From Sulfolobales archaeon (GTDB taxonomy: Archaea; Thermoproteota; Thermoprotei_A; Sulfolobales; NBVN01): DNA of 64,000 bases. Where the stretch lies: the NCBI GenBank assembly GCA_026419835.1, contig JAOAKQ010000002.1, forward strand, positions 78,015 through 142,014, written 5' to 3'. This document shows positions 43,100 to 51,695 of the stretch, in pieces. The number at the start of each line of letters is the position of its first letter. Within the stretch, counting starts at the first letter, position 1. A program made the translations under genes and the position numbers. The notes beneath the pieces are model-generated. The model made no database searches. It was not told where the DNA came from and saw only the letters and a program-made list of their open reading frames with translations.

Positions 43100-44254
43100 T
43101 TAACTCCTAACTTTTAGTAACCTGCGTAGTGCGGCTAGAGAGACGAACTCCACAGTCACTACGTAGGATAGTAGTAGGAGCTTGTTACCCGCTATAGAGG
43201 AGATTGCGAATCCTCCGAGAGACCACGAGAGACCAGTTAGAAGACCGAACGTTCCGTACGCAAGAGACCTCTTCCCAGGTTCTACTAGGTCGGCTACGGC
43301 GGCCCTCATATTGGTTTCGTAGAGTCCCATAACAACACCCCATAGAGCACCCACGGCGTACGGTGCTAGAGGGCCTTCTGAAAGAACCAGTACCGCGAGC
43401 GCCAAAGCTGCCGCTGGGGGAGCTATAGCTAAGCTCTTCAAACCGTATCTATCGTACGCTATACCGGCTGGTAGAGCTGTGAGTGCGTCAACAGCCATAG
43501 CTACGGAGTAGGCTAGGGCTACTTCAGACGCCGGTATCCGTCTTTCCGAGGCCATGTACATAGATGCGATAGCCCAGTGAACGTAGCCAGCTAGTAGCGT
43601 GGATGCTGACACGGTGTATATCCAGAACTGCCTAGGTAGACCTCTAAACCCGGGAGTTTCCGCGGAGCCGTAGTCGACGGACTCCACTCTAGGGTATAGA
43701 AGTGCCGCTGAAACTACGAGTGCTACGGATAGAGCTGCTGGTATAGCTAGAGATAGGAAAGCCAGTCTATACCCACCGGTGCTGACAGCTAGAGAAACCG
43801 ATAGAGGTCCTACGAAAGCCCCCACCTGGTCCATGACTTCGTGGATCCCGAAGCCCTTACCGCGCCCCATGCTGGAGGTAATTTCCGCTAGTACCGTATC
43901 CCTCGACGGAGCTCTCAGTCCCTTACCCACTCTCTCAACTATGTAGAGAGCTACGGCAACATCCCACCTCCCCGTGAAAGCTAGGAGAGGTACGACCACT
44001 AGGTTGACCAGGTACCCGAGCACCACGGTTGCCCAGAGCACCGCCGATGACTTGAAGACGGCGCACGCGTAGCCTCCGAAGAACCTCGCTACGTAGTTCA
44101 CGAACTCACCACTACCAACTACGGCCGCCGCTGCGGGTACCGCCTTCAAGCTCTCTAGGAGCGGGCCACTTATAGATCTAGCTCCTTCGTAAGCTACATC
44201 AGCTGTGAGCGAGACTAGCCCCAGGATCGTGAAAACCAGCAGCTCCTTCTTCAA
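43100..44254 (-). CDS. MFS transporter
   Basis: 384 residues, about eleven or twelve membrane helices. ERVGKGLRAPSRDTVLAEI and a second-half AYDRYGLKSLAI match major facilitator loops; the R-x-P-x-R-D segment is typical of a prokaryotic group without firm substrates. It is upstream of surE by 29 bases, in the same direction. Confidence 0.85.
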   Translation of the reverse strand: MKKELLVFTILGLVSLTADVAYEGARSISGPLLESLKAVPAAAAVVGSGEFVNYVARFFGGYACAVFKSSAVLWATVVLGYLVNLVVVPLLAFTGRWDVAVALYIVERVGKGLRAPSRDTVLAEITSSMGRGKGFGIHEVMDQVGAFVGPLSVSLAVSTGGYRLAFLSLAIPAALSVALVVSAALLYPRVESVDYGSAETPGFRGLPRQFWIYTVSASTLLAGYVHWAIASMYMASERRIPASEVALAYSVAMAVDALTALPAGIAYDRYGLKSLAIAPPAAALALAVLVLSEGPLAPYAVGALWGVVMGLYETNMRAAVADLVEPGKRSLAYGTFGLLTGLSWSLGGFAISSIAGNKLLLLSYVVTVEFVSLAALRRLLKVRS

Positions 44255-44335
44255 CTCGACCAGCCAATCTCATCGAGTAGTGGTTGGCTAAAAGCTTATT
44301 AATCACCTCTCCCCATCCTTCATAGGTGACGGCAG

Positions 44336-44854
44336 TTGCCTCTTAGACCGGCGAGGTGCTATAAGGGTATCAATAAGCCGGCGTACACTAGGTCTGAGTA
44401 CATCGACGGTATTCCGCAGTCTAAGATCGTGAAGTACGTTATGGGGAACCTAAGGGAGAAATACGAACTCAGGCTCGAGCTGAAGGCTCTCGAAGCGGCT
44501 CAGATAAGGCATAACGCACTTGAAGCTGGGAGAATTGCTGCGCACAAGTACCTTAGTAAGGCTGTAGGTGAAGATAAGTTCGCTCTAATCGTGAGAGTGT
44601 ACCCCCACCAAGTACTCAGAGAGAATAAGATGATGGCCTTCGCCGGTGCCGATAGACTGCAGGAAGGTATGAGGAGGGCTTTCGGCAAGCCCATAGGGCT
44701 GGCGGCTAGAGTCTTCCCTAACTCGACCGTAGTCGAGGTAAGAGTTAATAGAGCATACCTAGAGCAAGCTAAGGAAGCTCTGAGAAGATTTAGCGATAAA
44801 ATCGGGGTACCCTCGGCAATCGAAATAACGGATTTAAGTAAGGTTTCTTCTTGA
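44336..44854 (+). CDS. rpl10e: Large ribosomal subunit protein L10e (uL16)
   Basis: 172 residues. MPLRPARCYKGINKPAYTRS, ARIAAHKYLSK-like EAGRIAAHKYL and MAFAGADRLQEGMRRAFGKP are archaeal L10e/L16 signatures. It overlaps dph2 by 4 bases. Confidence 0.97.
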   Translation: MPLRPARCYKGINKPAYTRSEYIDGIPQSKIVKYVMGNLREKYELRLELKALEAAQIRHNALEAGRIAAHKYLSKAVGEDKFALIVRVYPHQVLRENKMMAFAGADRLQEGMRRAFGKPIGLAARVFPNSTVVEVRVNRAYLEQAKEALRRFSDKIGVPSAIEITDLSKVSS

Positions 44855-45873
44855 CCGAGGAGTTGGTTAGGCTCGGAGACTACGAGCTAGATATGGGGAG
44901 AGTCGTCAGAGCTGTACTCGAGAGTAGAGCTAGGAGGATCCTAGTTCAGCTACCCGAAGGTCTTAAGAGACACTACCCAGCGCTATTAAAATGCATCAAG
45001 GAGAGGGTCGGCCTAGATGTGGAGGTCTACCTAGATGCCTCACCAGCCTACGGTTCGTGCTTAATCGACTTAGAATCGACTGGGAGCTACGACCTGGTGC
45101 TTCACGTAGGGCACGACCCCTACCCATACGCTACCTACTCCAGTTCGAAGATCGTCTTCCTAGACCTCGAGTATGTAGGTAGTGAGCCGGAGTCCACCAT
45201 CAGTAAATTGAAGAGATTTCTGAGGAGTGCCAGCGCTGTGAGAGTGGCTATTGTAACAACAAATCAGCACAAGAAGCTCTCCAAGATGATTAGGAGTGAG
45301 CTCGAGTCAGATGGTTTTAGCGTAGTTGCCGGTCCGGCGGTAGTTCTCGGATGCTACGTACCGCTGGATATGGGAATAGCCGCTGATGCCATCGTTGTTG
45401 TTGCTGGAGGATTCTTTCACGCTATTGGTGTAGGTATGGTCGCTAGGAACTCCCTCGTTGTTAGGGTCGACCCGTACACGAGGGATGTTTCTGATGTATC
45501 GAGAGAGGTCTACAGGTTCACATCTAGGAGGTTGAAGAAGATGGCGGAAGCGCTTGAAGCAAGAAGCTGGGGAATACTGGTCGGTACCGCCGGTCAGTAC
45601 AGACCCTGGCTAGTCGGTAGGCTAGTTAGGCTACTGAGTGAGAGAGACCTTAACTACTACCTCTACGTAGCTCCGGTACTCACAGCTGAAGTACTTAGAA
45701 ATCTGGATAGTCCTGAAGTAGGTGCGTATGTGGTTACCTCGTGCCCTAGGGTAGCCGTAGACGACCTCTCCGACTTCGAAAAACCGGTACTAACCCCATC
45801 GGAAGCGCTGAGAGTTATAGAGAGGCTGGATGTCGGTGAGTACCCAGACAGTTTTCTAGAGAAGCCCTACTAG
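44851..45873 (+). CDS. dph2: Diphthamide synthase Dph2 (Fe-S enzyme)
   Basis: 340 residues with the three cluster cysteines in AYGSCLIDLE, VVLGCYVPLD and VVTSCPRVAVDD. It transfers the 3-amino-3-carboxypropyl group from SAM to the EF-2 histidine by non-classical radical SAM chemistry. The coupling to rpl10e fits a translation role. Confidence 0.95.
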   Translation: MTEELVRLGDYELDMGRVVRAVLESRARRILVQLPEGLKRHYPALLKCIKERVGLDVEVYLDASPAYGSCLIDLESTGSYDLVLHVGHDPYPYATYSSSKIVFLDLEYVGSEPESTISKLKRFLRSASAVRVAIVTTNQHKKLSKMIRSELESDGFSVVAGPAVVLGCYVPLDMGIAADAIVVVAGGFFHAIGVGMVARNSLVVRVDPYTRDVSDVSREVYRFTSRRLKKMAEALEARSWGILVGTAGQYRPWLVGRLVRLLSERDLNYYLYVAPVLTAEVLRNLDSPEVGAYVVTSCPRVAVDDLSDFEKPVLTPSEALRVIERLDVGEYPDSFLEKPY

Positions 45874-45903
45874 AAAAAACGTGAGGTCACGTTTTAGAGA
45901 AAA

Positions 45904-47118
45904 CTAGGTACCTACAGCTACCTGCACTAGCCTAAGTACGTCTAGAAAACCGTAGCCGTATAAAGGATCGTATCCGTGGCTCCCTAAGTCTATAACAGTT
46001 CCTACCAGAATATTCCTTACTTCATTCGGTGTGAGTTTGTTCATGCCTCTTGCCAATCTCATTGCCTGCACTGTAGCTATTGCCGCTGATACATGCGGAC
46101 ATGCCATCGACGTACCGCTCGAGTATCCGTACCTATTTTTAGGTAGTGTTGAGAGTATGCTAACTCCCGGTGCTACTACATCCGGATACCTATTACTCCA
46201 ACTGGGGACTCTGTACCTGGAGTCTACAGCACCTACGGCTATAACCTCGAGGTAGCATGCTGGGCAGGCTAGTGATGAGGCCCCCTCGTTGCCCGCGGCA
46301 GCTACTAGTACCGCTCCGTAGCTATAAGCGTATAGCACGGCATCGCGTAGTACTTGCGAATCCGAACCTCCTAGAGACATCGATAATATGTCGGAATCAT
46401 CCTCAGTTCCAGGAACTCCGTCTGGACCTTTAACGGCCTCCACTATGCCCTTAGCTATATCGCTTATGTACCCGCTGCCTGAAGGATCTAGAACTCTAAC
46501 TGCGTATAGAGTAACTCTTGGTGCTACACCAGCTACACCGAAGCTATTTAGTCTAGCGGCAACTATTCCAGCTACGTGCGTTCCATGACCATTGGGGTCA
46601 GCGCAGTTCGCTAGGTTCATACCTCTATAGAAGGTCTTACCATTTCGGAGAGATACAATGCAGAACGTTGCAGCACCTCTAAGGTCTTCGTGCGCGTAGT
46701 CCACTCCCGTATCTAGAATAGCTACGGAGACCGTTGGGTGGTAGCCGTAAGCAGCACTTCCATACCTACTACTCGTAGCCCAGACATCAGTTGCGTTTAC
46801 TAACTCAATATTCCACGCAACTTCACTAAACGTCCTCACAGATCTGTCTTCTTCAACATACCTAACGAATGAGAGACTAGCTACGTAAGATACGAGATTC
46901 GACGGAATCTCCAAAACAACTGCGCGGATCTCTGGAATTAGGATGTCTACTCTACCTAGAGTAGACAGAGTCTCGAGAACTCTTTCGCACGGAACGGATA
47001 GGCCTACAATAACGCGGACAACTCTAGAAGACCGGGAACTCGCCGATACCGGGATTGTATGTGCAGAGATGATTAAGATAGCTAGAACCGCGTATATGAG
47101 GTGCTTTCTAGGTATCAA
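45904..47118 (-). CDS. Secreted subtilisin-like serine protease
   Basis: 404 residues, TTG start. Signal peptide about 1-27 (LIYAVLAILIISAHTIPVSA), I9-like propeptide about 30-95, then the S8 catalytic domain: D136 (AILDTGVD), H178 (NGHGTHVAG), N277 (AAAGNEGA) and S337 (SSGTSMACPH). CPAC near 284-287 could form a disulfide. All catalytic residues are present, so an active extracellular peptidase is expected, feeding the ABC and aryl-pyruvate pathways. Confidence 0.95.
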   Translation of the reverse strand: MIPRKHLIYAVLAILIISAHTIPVSASSRSSRVVRVIVGLSVPCERVLETLSTLGRVDILIPEIRAVVLEIPSNLVSYVASLSFVRYVEEDRSVRTFSEVAWNIELVNATDVWATSSRYGSAAYGYHPTVSVAILDTGVDYAHEDLRGAATFCIVSLRNGKTFYRGMNLANCADPNGHGTHVAGIVAARLNSFGVAGVAPRVTLYAVRVLDPSGSGYISDIAKGIVEAVKGPDGVPGTEDDSDILSMSLGGSDSQVLRDAVLYAYSYGAVLVAAAGNEGASSLACPACYLEVIAVGAVDSRYRVPSWSNRYPDVVAPGVSILSTLPKNRYGYSSGTSMACPHVSAAIATVQAMRLARGMNKLTPNEVRNILVGTVIDLGSHGYDPLYGYGFLDVLRLVQVAVGT

Positions 47119-47190
47119 ACCATTTCACCCCCATCCAGCAACATTAAGCTCAACGTCCAAGTTGATATGCTTGACGCTCCACTGCGATCG

Positions 47191-47382
47191 ATGGAGTACC
47201 GTGCGATAATTAAGTCTACAGTTGTAATACGGAAGATATCTAAGGACCTGCGTACGCGTAGAGTTTGTTTACCGACTACGTCAGCAGTTGCGCTACTAGT
47301 TCCTAGTAAGTTTGTGAGCGTAAGTTTCCACTACCTACCGACTACCTCCAGGTTTGTAGCTAGTGAAGTCTTCTTAATTTAG
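47191..47382 (+). CDS. Possible KEOPS subunit Pcc1-like small protein
   Basis: 63 residues from ATG 47191 (or ATG 47167). MEYRAIIKSTVVIRKISKDL is followed by two strands (AVALLVPSKFVSVSFHY) and a helix with SRFVASEVFLI. The strand-helix-strand-strand-helix order and size resemble Pcc1. It lies 34 bases upstream of csl4 in the same direction. CGT/CGA codons are commoner than in neighbours, so a chance frame is possible. Confidence 0.35.
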   Translation: MEYRAIIKSTVVIRKISKDLRTRRVCLPTTSAVALLVPSKFVSVSFHYLPTTSRFVASEVFLI

Positions 47383-47416
47383 TCTGGAACCAGTAGTTGA
47401 GTAGAGAGGACTGGAA

Positions 47417-47983
47417 GTGGAGAAAAGCGGGGAGTTAAAGAATGTTGTAGTACCGGGGGACCTTATAGGAGTTGCAGAAGAATTCATCCCGGGTCCCGGT
47501 ACCTACGAAATGAACTACCAGATAAGGTCCGCTATTGTAGGTAGAGTTGTTAAAGACTTGCGTAGTAAGGTTGTACATATTGAGCCACTTAAAGCGCTCA
47601 AGATACCGCAACCCGGAGCTATCGTACTAGCTGTGGTCACGGAAATTAGGGAAGACTTCGCTCGAGTCAAGATAATGGCAGTAAATAACGTGTTTACACA
47701 CTACCACTTTACCGGGATGCTTCACGTAACTCAAGTAGTTGAGAAGGTGGGTGAGGTAAAGCACATGTTCAACTACGTGAGACTGGGGGACCTAGTGAGA
47801 GCTAGGGTACTGAACCACGCACCACCTTACCTCCTCTCTATTAGAGACCCTAAGCTCGGGGTAGTACTAGCTAGCTGCAGTAAGTGTGGTACCGCGCTCA
47901 GACTCCACGGGGAGAGACTGAAGTGTCCTCAGTGCGGTAACGTAGAGACTAGGAAGATAGGTCACGGATACGGAGAGAGGTAG
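47417..47983 (+). CDS. csl4: Exosome RNA-binding subunit Csl4
   Basis: 188 residues: N-terminal domain with PGDLIGVAEEFIPGPGTYEM, a central S1 domain (PGAIVLAVVTEIREDFARV...) and a C-terminal zinc ribbon (CSKCGTALRLHGERLKCPQC). It caps the archaeal RNA exosome. GTG start. Confidence 0.96.
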   Translation: MEKSGELKNVVVPGDLIGVAEEFIPGPGTYEMNYQIRSAIVGRVVKDLRSKVVHIEPLKALKIPQPGAIVLAVVTEIREDFARVKIMAVNNVFTHYHFTGMLHVTQVVEKVGEVKHMFNYVRLGDLVRARVLNHAPPYLLSIRDPKLGVVLASCSKCGTALRLHGERLKCPQCGNVETRKIGHGYGER

Positions 47984-48002
47984 AGGTCGCGCCCCCACTA
48001 AG

Positions 48003-49055
48003 CTACTTCTTTAGGTTCTGAACAGTTCTCGATAAAATGCTGAGCACCCTACTCACACCGTACTCAACACTTCTCCCCGGCGATACGGGTCTCATCTCGG
48101 GTTCGCTGGTGATGTTAAGAAGTCCCTCTATGTAGGACCTAAAGCTCCTGACCATACCCCTACCGTAGCCACCTCCGAGAACGGATACCAGTCCCCCCAT
48201 CTCACCTAGCTCCAGGAGCTTTCTAAGGTAGTGCCCGAAGAGCGAGTAGGTCGCCTCAGTTACCTGGAGCTGCGTTAGCCTATCTTCTCTATGTGCATCG
48301 AAGCCTGCGAAGACTACCGCCGCATCGGGTTGGAATATCTCCCTGGCTTTCTCCACTACGTTAGCCAGGATCCAGGAGTAGTTCTCATCTCCCGAGTCCG
48401 GGTACAGCGGTACGTTGATCTTGGTTCCCTCAGCACCGGAACCCCCTACGTCCTCTATATCGCCAGTTCCCGGATAGATCCACCTCTGGTGTATGTCTAT
48501 GTGGAGTACCCTGGGGTCGTTCCAGAGAATCTCCTGCGTTCCGTTTCCGTGGTGAGCGTCGAAGTCCAGCACCATGACCCTATACCCTAAGTCAGCCAGG
48601 GTCCTGGCCGCTATAGCTGCGTAATCGAATACGCAGAAACCGAGTGTTGGAGCTCCCATCGCCGGGCCCCTCCTACCTGCGTGGTGACCGCCCGGTCTAG
48701 CCATTACGAACCAGGGAGAGCCCGTCTCCACGGACCTAACGGCTGCCTCAGCTGTGGAGGCGGCGAACGAGGCAGCTACGTCGCACGTGTGCTCCGTGAC
48801 GTAGGTATCGGCATCTACGTAGTGGAAGCCCTTAGAGCACTCACTTCTAATCCAATCAACGTAGTCCGGGTCGTGCACTAGGAGAACGGCTCCGTAGTCC
48901 GGTTCCAGCGCTCTAACTACTCTTACGTAGCTCCACGCACCGGACTTGCGGAGCTCGGCCACGGAGTCCTCCACTCTCCAGACCCCCTCCGGATGCCTAT
49001 CCCCCGGGTCTCTGTGTAGTTTATGCCTCTCATCGTAGACTAGAACTAGCTCCAC
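48003..49055 (-). CDS. Histone-deacetylase superfamily (acetoin utilization-type) deacetylase
   Basis: 350 residues. ARPGGHHAGRRGPAMG (catalytic His pair), MVLDFDAHHGNGTQEI and VVFAGFDAHREDRLTQL (zinc ligands) and the final GGGYGRGM are the class II/AcuC-like features. Such archaeal enzymes act on acetylpolyamines or acetyl-lysine (for example Alba), but the substrate is not shown here. Confidence 0.92.
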   Translation of the reverse strand: MELVLVYDERHKLHRDPGDRHPEGVWRVEDSVAELRKSGAWSYVRVVRALEPDYGAVLLVHDPDYVDWIRSECSKGFHYVDADTYVTEHTCDVAASFAASTAEAAVRSVETGSPWFVMARPGGHHAGRRGPAMGAPTLGFCVFDYAAIAARTLADLGYRVMVLDFDAHHGNGTQEILWNDPRVLHIDIHQRWIYPGTGDIEDVGGSGAEGTKINVPLYPDSGDENYSWILANVVEKAREIFQPDAAVVFAGFDAHREDRLTQLQVTEATYSLFGHYLRKLLELGEMGGLVSVLGGGYGRGMVRSFRSYIEGLLNITSEPEMRPVSPGRSVEYGVSRVLSILSRTVQNLKK

Positions 49056-49180
49056 GCAGAACCCCGCACTCCGCTTATCTCTAGGGAAATAAAGCGGTAG
49101 TGTACTGAGCTTCTACAGCCCCCCGGCGACATCCGGGGACCGGCTCTATTTGCGCACACCTACTGCTCTAGGGGGTATCG

Positions 49181-49717
49181 GTGGAGCTACTAGGCGAGAC
49201 GGTTCTGTGTAGGGGGAAGAGGGTAATCCTCACTCAGAGAACCTACTCCTACGGGGGGCGCAGGTTCGTTCGAGACGTGGTTGAGTTCGGCCAGTCCGTA
49301 GCCGTTGTCCCACTCGTAGGCGGCGATGTCATCCTGATTAGGCAGTTCCGCGCACCGGTCTCCGCGTGGGTCCTCGAGATCCCCGCCGGTAGGGTCGACC
49401 CGGGGGAGTCCCCCGAGGAGGCAGCTAGGAGGGAGCTAGTCGAGGAGGTGGGGTACTACCCGAGGAAGCTCGCGAAGCTGGGCTCCGTGTACATGTCCCC
49501 CGGCTACAGCGACGAGGTTCTCCACGTATACCTAGCGGAGGAGCTGGAGTACGTCGGTAGCAGCCCGGAGCCCGGGGAGCTCATAGAGGTAGTCCGGGTC
49601 AAGCTCGCAGAAGCCGTCTCGGCTGTCCTCGGCGCTGGAGTCGCGGACGCCAAGACCCTGCTCTCACTGCTACTTCTACGAGAACTATCTCGTGGGGGTG
49701 CTGAAGCTCGTTTCTAG
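49181..49717 (+). CDS. Nudix hydrolase (ADP-ribose pyrophosphatase type)
   Basis: 178 residues. GRVDPGESPEEAARRELVEE plus VGY is a perfect Nudix box, followed by the proline-containing SVYMSPGYSDEVLHVYLAE loop typical of ADP-ribose pyrophosphatases. Third-position GC is high, as in the rest of the 49-53.5 kb block. The stop codon lies 8 bases before the proposed CTG start of the radical SAM gene. Confidence 0.92.
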   Translation: MELLGETVLCRGKRVILTQRTYSYGGRRFVRDVVEFGQSVAVVPLVGGDVILIRQFRAPVSAWVLEIPAGRVDPGESPEEAARRELVEEVGYYPRKLAKLGSVYMSPGYSDEVLHVYLAEELEYVGSSPEPGELIEVVRVKLAEAVSAVLGAGVADAKTLLSLLLLRELSRGGAEARF

Positions 49718-49725
49718 TTAAGCTA

Positions 49726-50814
49726 CTGGAGGAGAAGAGGAGAGTTCTGGGGGAGCTCTCCCGGAAGCTCGACCGCGAGTCTACGCGCAGAGCTCTAGAA
49801 GACCACCACTCCAGGAGGAAGCCTAGGCCATGCGGCATGACCGTCCACACGGGCATCGGCTGTAGCTACGCTTGCTCCTACTGCTACATATACGACATGG
49901 GCTTCCCGGCGGAGCCCCGCCCTTACCCCCTATCACCACTCGAGTTGGTATACGCACTCTCAGCCAACCCCTACGTAGTTCCGCGTAGAACCCTAGCAGC
50001 CCTCGGCTCCGTTACGGAGCCCTTCCTACCCGAAACCCGCTCACGCGCACTCGAGTACGTGAGCTCGCTGAGAAAGTACCTCAAGCTACTTACCCAGGTC
50101 TCGACCAAGTCAGTGCTGGAGGAGGGCCTGGCATCAGGGCTGTACTCGGCGGACCCCTCGATAAGCGTTCTAGTCACGGTCGTTACTCTGAGGAACAGGA
50201 GGCTGGAACCCAGGGCCCCGGACCCTCTCGAAAGACTTGAAGCCGCCGGCCGTGCAGCTAGGCGCGGGCTGAAGGTATCCCTCTTCCTCAGACCCCTAAT
50301 ACCGGGAGCTGCGGGAGATGCGGAGGAAGTAGTTAGAGCTGCCGCCGACTTCGGCGTGGGGTCGGTTGTGGTGGGTTCTCTCAGAGTTACTGAGTCGATA
50401 CTGCTCAGGCTGAGAGCGTCGGGGGTTGATGTGGGGGATATCCTGAGGAGGTTGAAGACTTACCCCAGGGGGAGTAGGCAGGTACCGGTACCATCCTCAG
50501 ATCTAAAGGACCGCGTATCTAAGCTAGCGAGAGAGTGCGGACTGAGAGTGTTTAGAGCTGCGTGCGAAGCCAATACCTGGAGTCACGGAGTCTTCTGCTC
50601 TATGTGCGGGCTGGGCCCGTGCAATACCGAGTTCAAGCCCTTGCCCGTCTCGGGTCGGGATGTCGAGGACCTCGTCGAGTACTTAGGGCTTAGAGCTCTC
50701 GATGTGAGTGTCGAGGACACTGCTATAAGAGCTAGAGTAGGGGGTTCCCGAAGCTTAGACTACTTGAAGTACCTGCTATCGGCAGCTACCTACAGGAAGG
50801 TAATCGTTAGCTAG
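49726..50814 (+). CDS. Radical SAM protein (SPL-like DNA-photolyase-repair family layout)
   Basis: About 362 residues from CTG 49726. An N-terminal basic helix and HHSRRKPRPCGMTVHTG lead into the cluster motif CSYACSYCYIYDMGFP. Later VSTKSVLEE and VVVGSLRVTES are barrel strands, and SHGVFCSMCGLGPCNTEF near the C-terminus holds extra cysteines. The standard ATG 49837 starts only 9 residues before the cluster and discards RKPRPCG, which looks conserved; no ATG/GTG/TTG lies between it and the upstream stop (49702). Substrate unknown. Confidence 0.85.
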   Translation: MEEKRRVLGELSRKLDRESTRRALEDHHSRRKPRPCGMTVHTGIGCSYACSYCYIYDMGFPAEPRPYPLSPLELVYALSANPYVVPRRTLAALGSVTEPFLPETRSRALEYVSSLRKYLKLLTQVSTKSVLEEGLASGLYSADPSISVLVTVVTLRNRRLEPRAPDPLERLEAAGRAARRGLKVSLFLRPLIPGAAGDAEEVVRAAADFGVGSVVVGSLRVTESILLRLRASGVDVGDILRRLKTYPRGSRQVPVPSSDLKDRVSKLARECGLRVFRAACEANTWSHGVFCSMCGLGPCNTEFKPLPVSGRDVEDLVEYLGLRALDVSVEDTAIRARVGGSRSLDYLKYLLSAATYRKVIVS

Positions 50815-50985
50815 GTCCGCGGCCGGCGCAGTCTGGCCTTCACCGCTCCGCGGCTAGACCCGCGGGTCCTCCCAGCTCCATCGTTTATGCCTATGCGTAG
50901 GAGTCAAGTCGCCACCGCGGGTCTGAGGAGGCACCGCCAGGGCTCCCTCAGTCCACCGCCGAGTCTAGGCGGTGGAATCGGGGGG
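50815..50985. other. GC-rich structured intergenic region between convergent genes
   Basis: A 171-base stretch richer in GC than its surroundings. It holds a perfect palindrome GACCCGCGGGTC (50857-50868) and a hairpin with an 8-base-pair stem CCACCGCC/GGCGGTGG around a 7-base loop (50952-50974). It lies between the converging radical SAM and DUF998 genes, so it could be a bidirectional terminator or a non-coding RNA. No protein frame is credible. Confidence 0.45.
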
Positions 50986-51525
50986 CTAGTAGTTCAGAGT
51001 CAGCACTATTACGTAGACGTCTATCAGGATAACTCCGTAGATCTCGAGCAGCGCGACCGACGGCCAGTCGATGAGGAGAGCTCCTAGAGGTCCTCCGATG
51101 GCTATCGCCGTAGTGGTTAGTCCCGATGCCAGCCTTTTCCTGAGTAGGAAGTCCAGTGACGAGGCCACCACAGCCATCCACATCTGCACGAAGAACCACG
51201 TAGATACGAAGGTGTGGGGTCTGGTACCGCTCGGAAACACTCCGATGAGGGAGAGGAAGATTCCTGAGATGAATACGAAAGCCGATGCGTACGTAGCTAG
51301 CCTTCCTAGAGATGCGGCAGCTAGGTACAGACCGTAGGCGGAGGTAACGAGGCCTGTAGCTACGAGGCCCGCGTTGTATATCCAGGGGTCGGCAGCCCCG
51401 GGACCTCCCAGGTCGCTCAGGGCGTGCTTGAATAAGTTGAACCAGGGGTTTCGGTAGGCCGAAGCGAGGATAACTACCCACGCTAGCGTAGCCGCCGCTA
51501 GACCGGCGAATCTGGCTACCCTCAA
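50986..51525 (-). CDS. DUF998-like integral membrane protein
   Basis: About 179 residues from TTG 51525 (RVARFAGLAAATLAWVVIL). Helices plus FNLFKHALSDLGGPGAADPW and ISGIFLSLIGVFPSGTRPH match DUF998 (SDLG and FP.G..H motifs; six helices). The longer frame to 51609 would translate a decayed CRISPR repeat and is rejected. A different, out-of-frame open frame over the same region (50948-51598) is a shadow. Confidence 0.75.
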   Translation of the reverse strand: MRVARFAGLAAATLAWVVILASAYRNPWFNLFKHALSDLGGPGAADPWIYNAGLVATGLVTSAYGLYLAAASLGRLATYASAFVFISGIFLSLIGVFPSGTRPHTFVSTWFFVQMWMAVVASSLDFLLRKRLASGLTTTAIAIGGPLGALLIDWPSVALLEIYGVILIDVYVIVLTLNY

Positions 51526-51588
51526 GATGAAACCTATAGATCCTCGGATAATAAAGACGCGGAAGAATCTGAGCGGTAGAGTTGAAAG
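51505..51588 (+). repeat. Degenerate CRISPR leader-repeat unit (inverted relative to the main array)
   Basis: 51565-51588 matches the minus-strand form of the array repeat at 21/24 positions; all three differences are A to G. Upstream, CCTCGGATAATA (51533-51544) and TCAAGATGAAACCTATAG (51522-51539 region) align with the leader, with the same 11-base spacer between leader block and repeat. The unit overlaps the promoter and first codons of the DUF998 gene. Confidence 0.75.
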
Positions 51589-51661
51589 GAGTACCCACAC
51601 CCGCAGCACACCCAGATATGAGATATAGGTAGCTACATAAGATCTCCGGGTGAGTGCGGAA

Positions 51662-51685
51662 GAATCTGGACGATAGAGTTGAGGG
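51662..51685 (+). repeat. Second degenerate CRISPR repeat, upstream of the metalloprotease gene
   Basis: 20/24 match to the array repeat, again with all changes A to G. It is preceded by GCGGAA as in the first unit and by a more decayed leader-like stretch (51609-51655). Its 3' end has become GTTGAGGGGGCG, which lies 8-10 bases before the GTG of the following gene and could act as ribosome-binding site. Confidence 0.7.
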
Positions 51686-51695
51686 GGCGTAGCTC

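Noticed and set aside
50948..51598. 216-codon minus-strand frame rich in R, S and P
   Set aside because: It covers the DUF998 gene in another frame; the DUF998 frame has membrane helices and family motifs.
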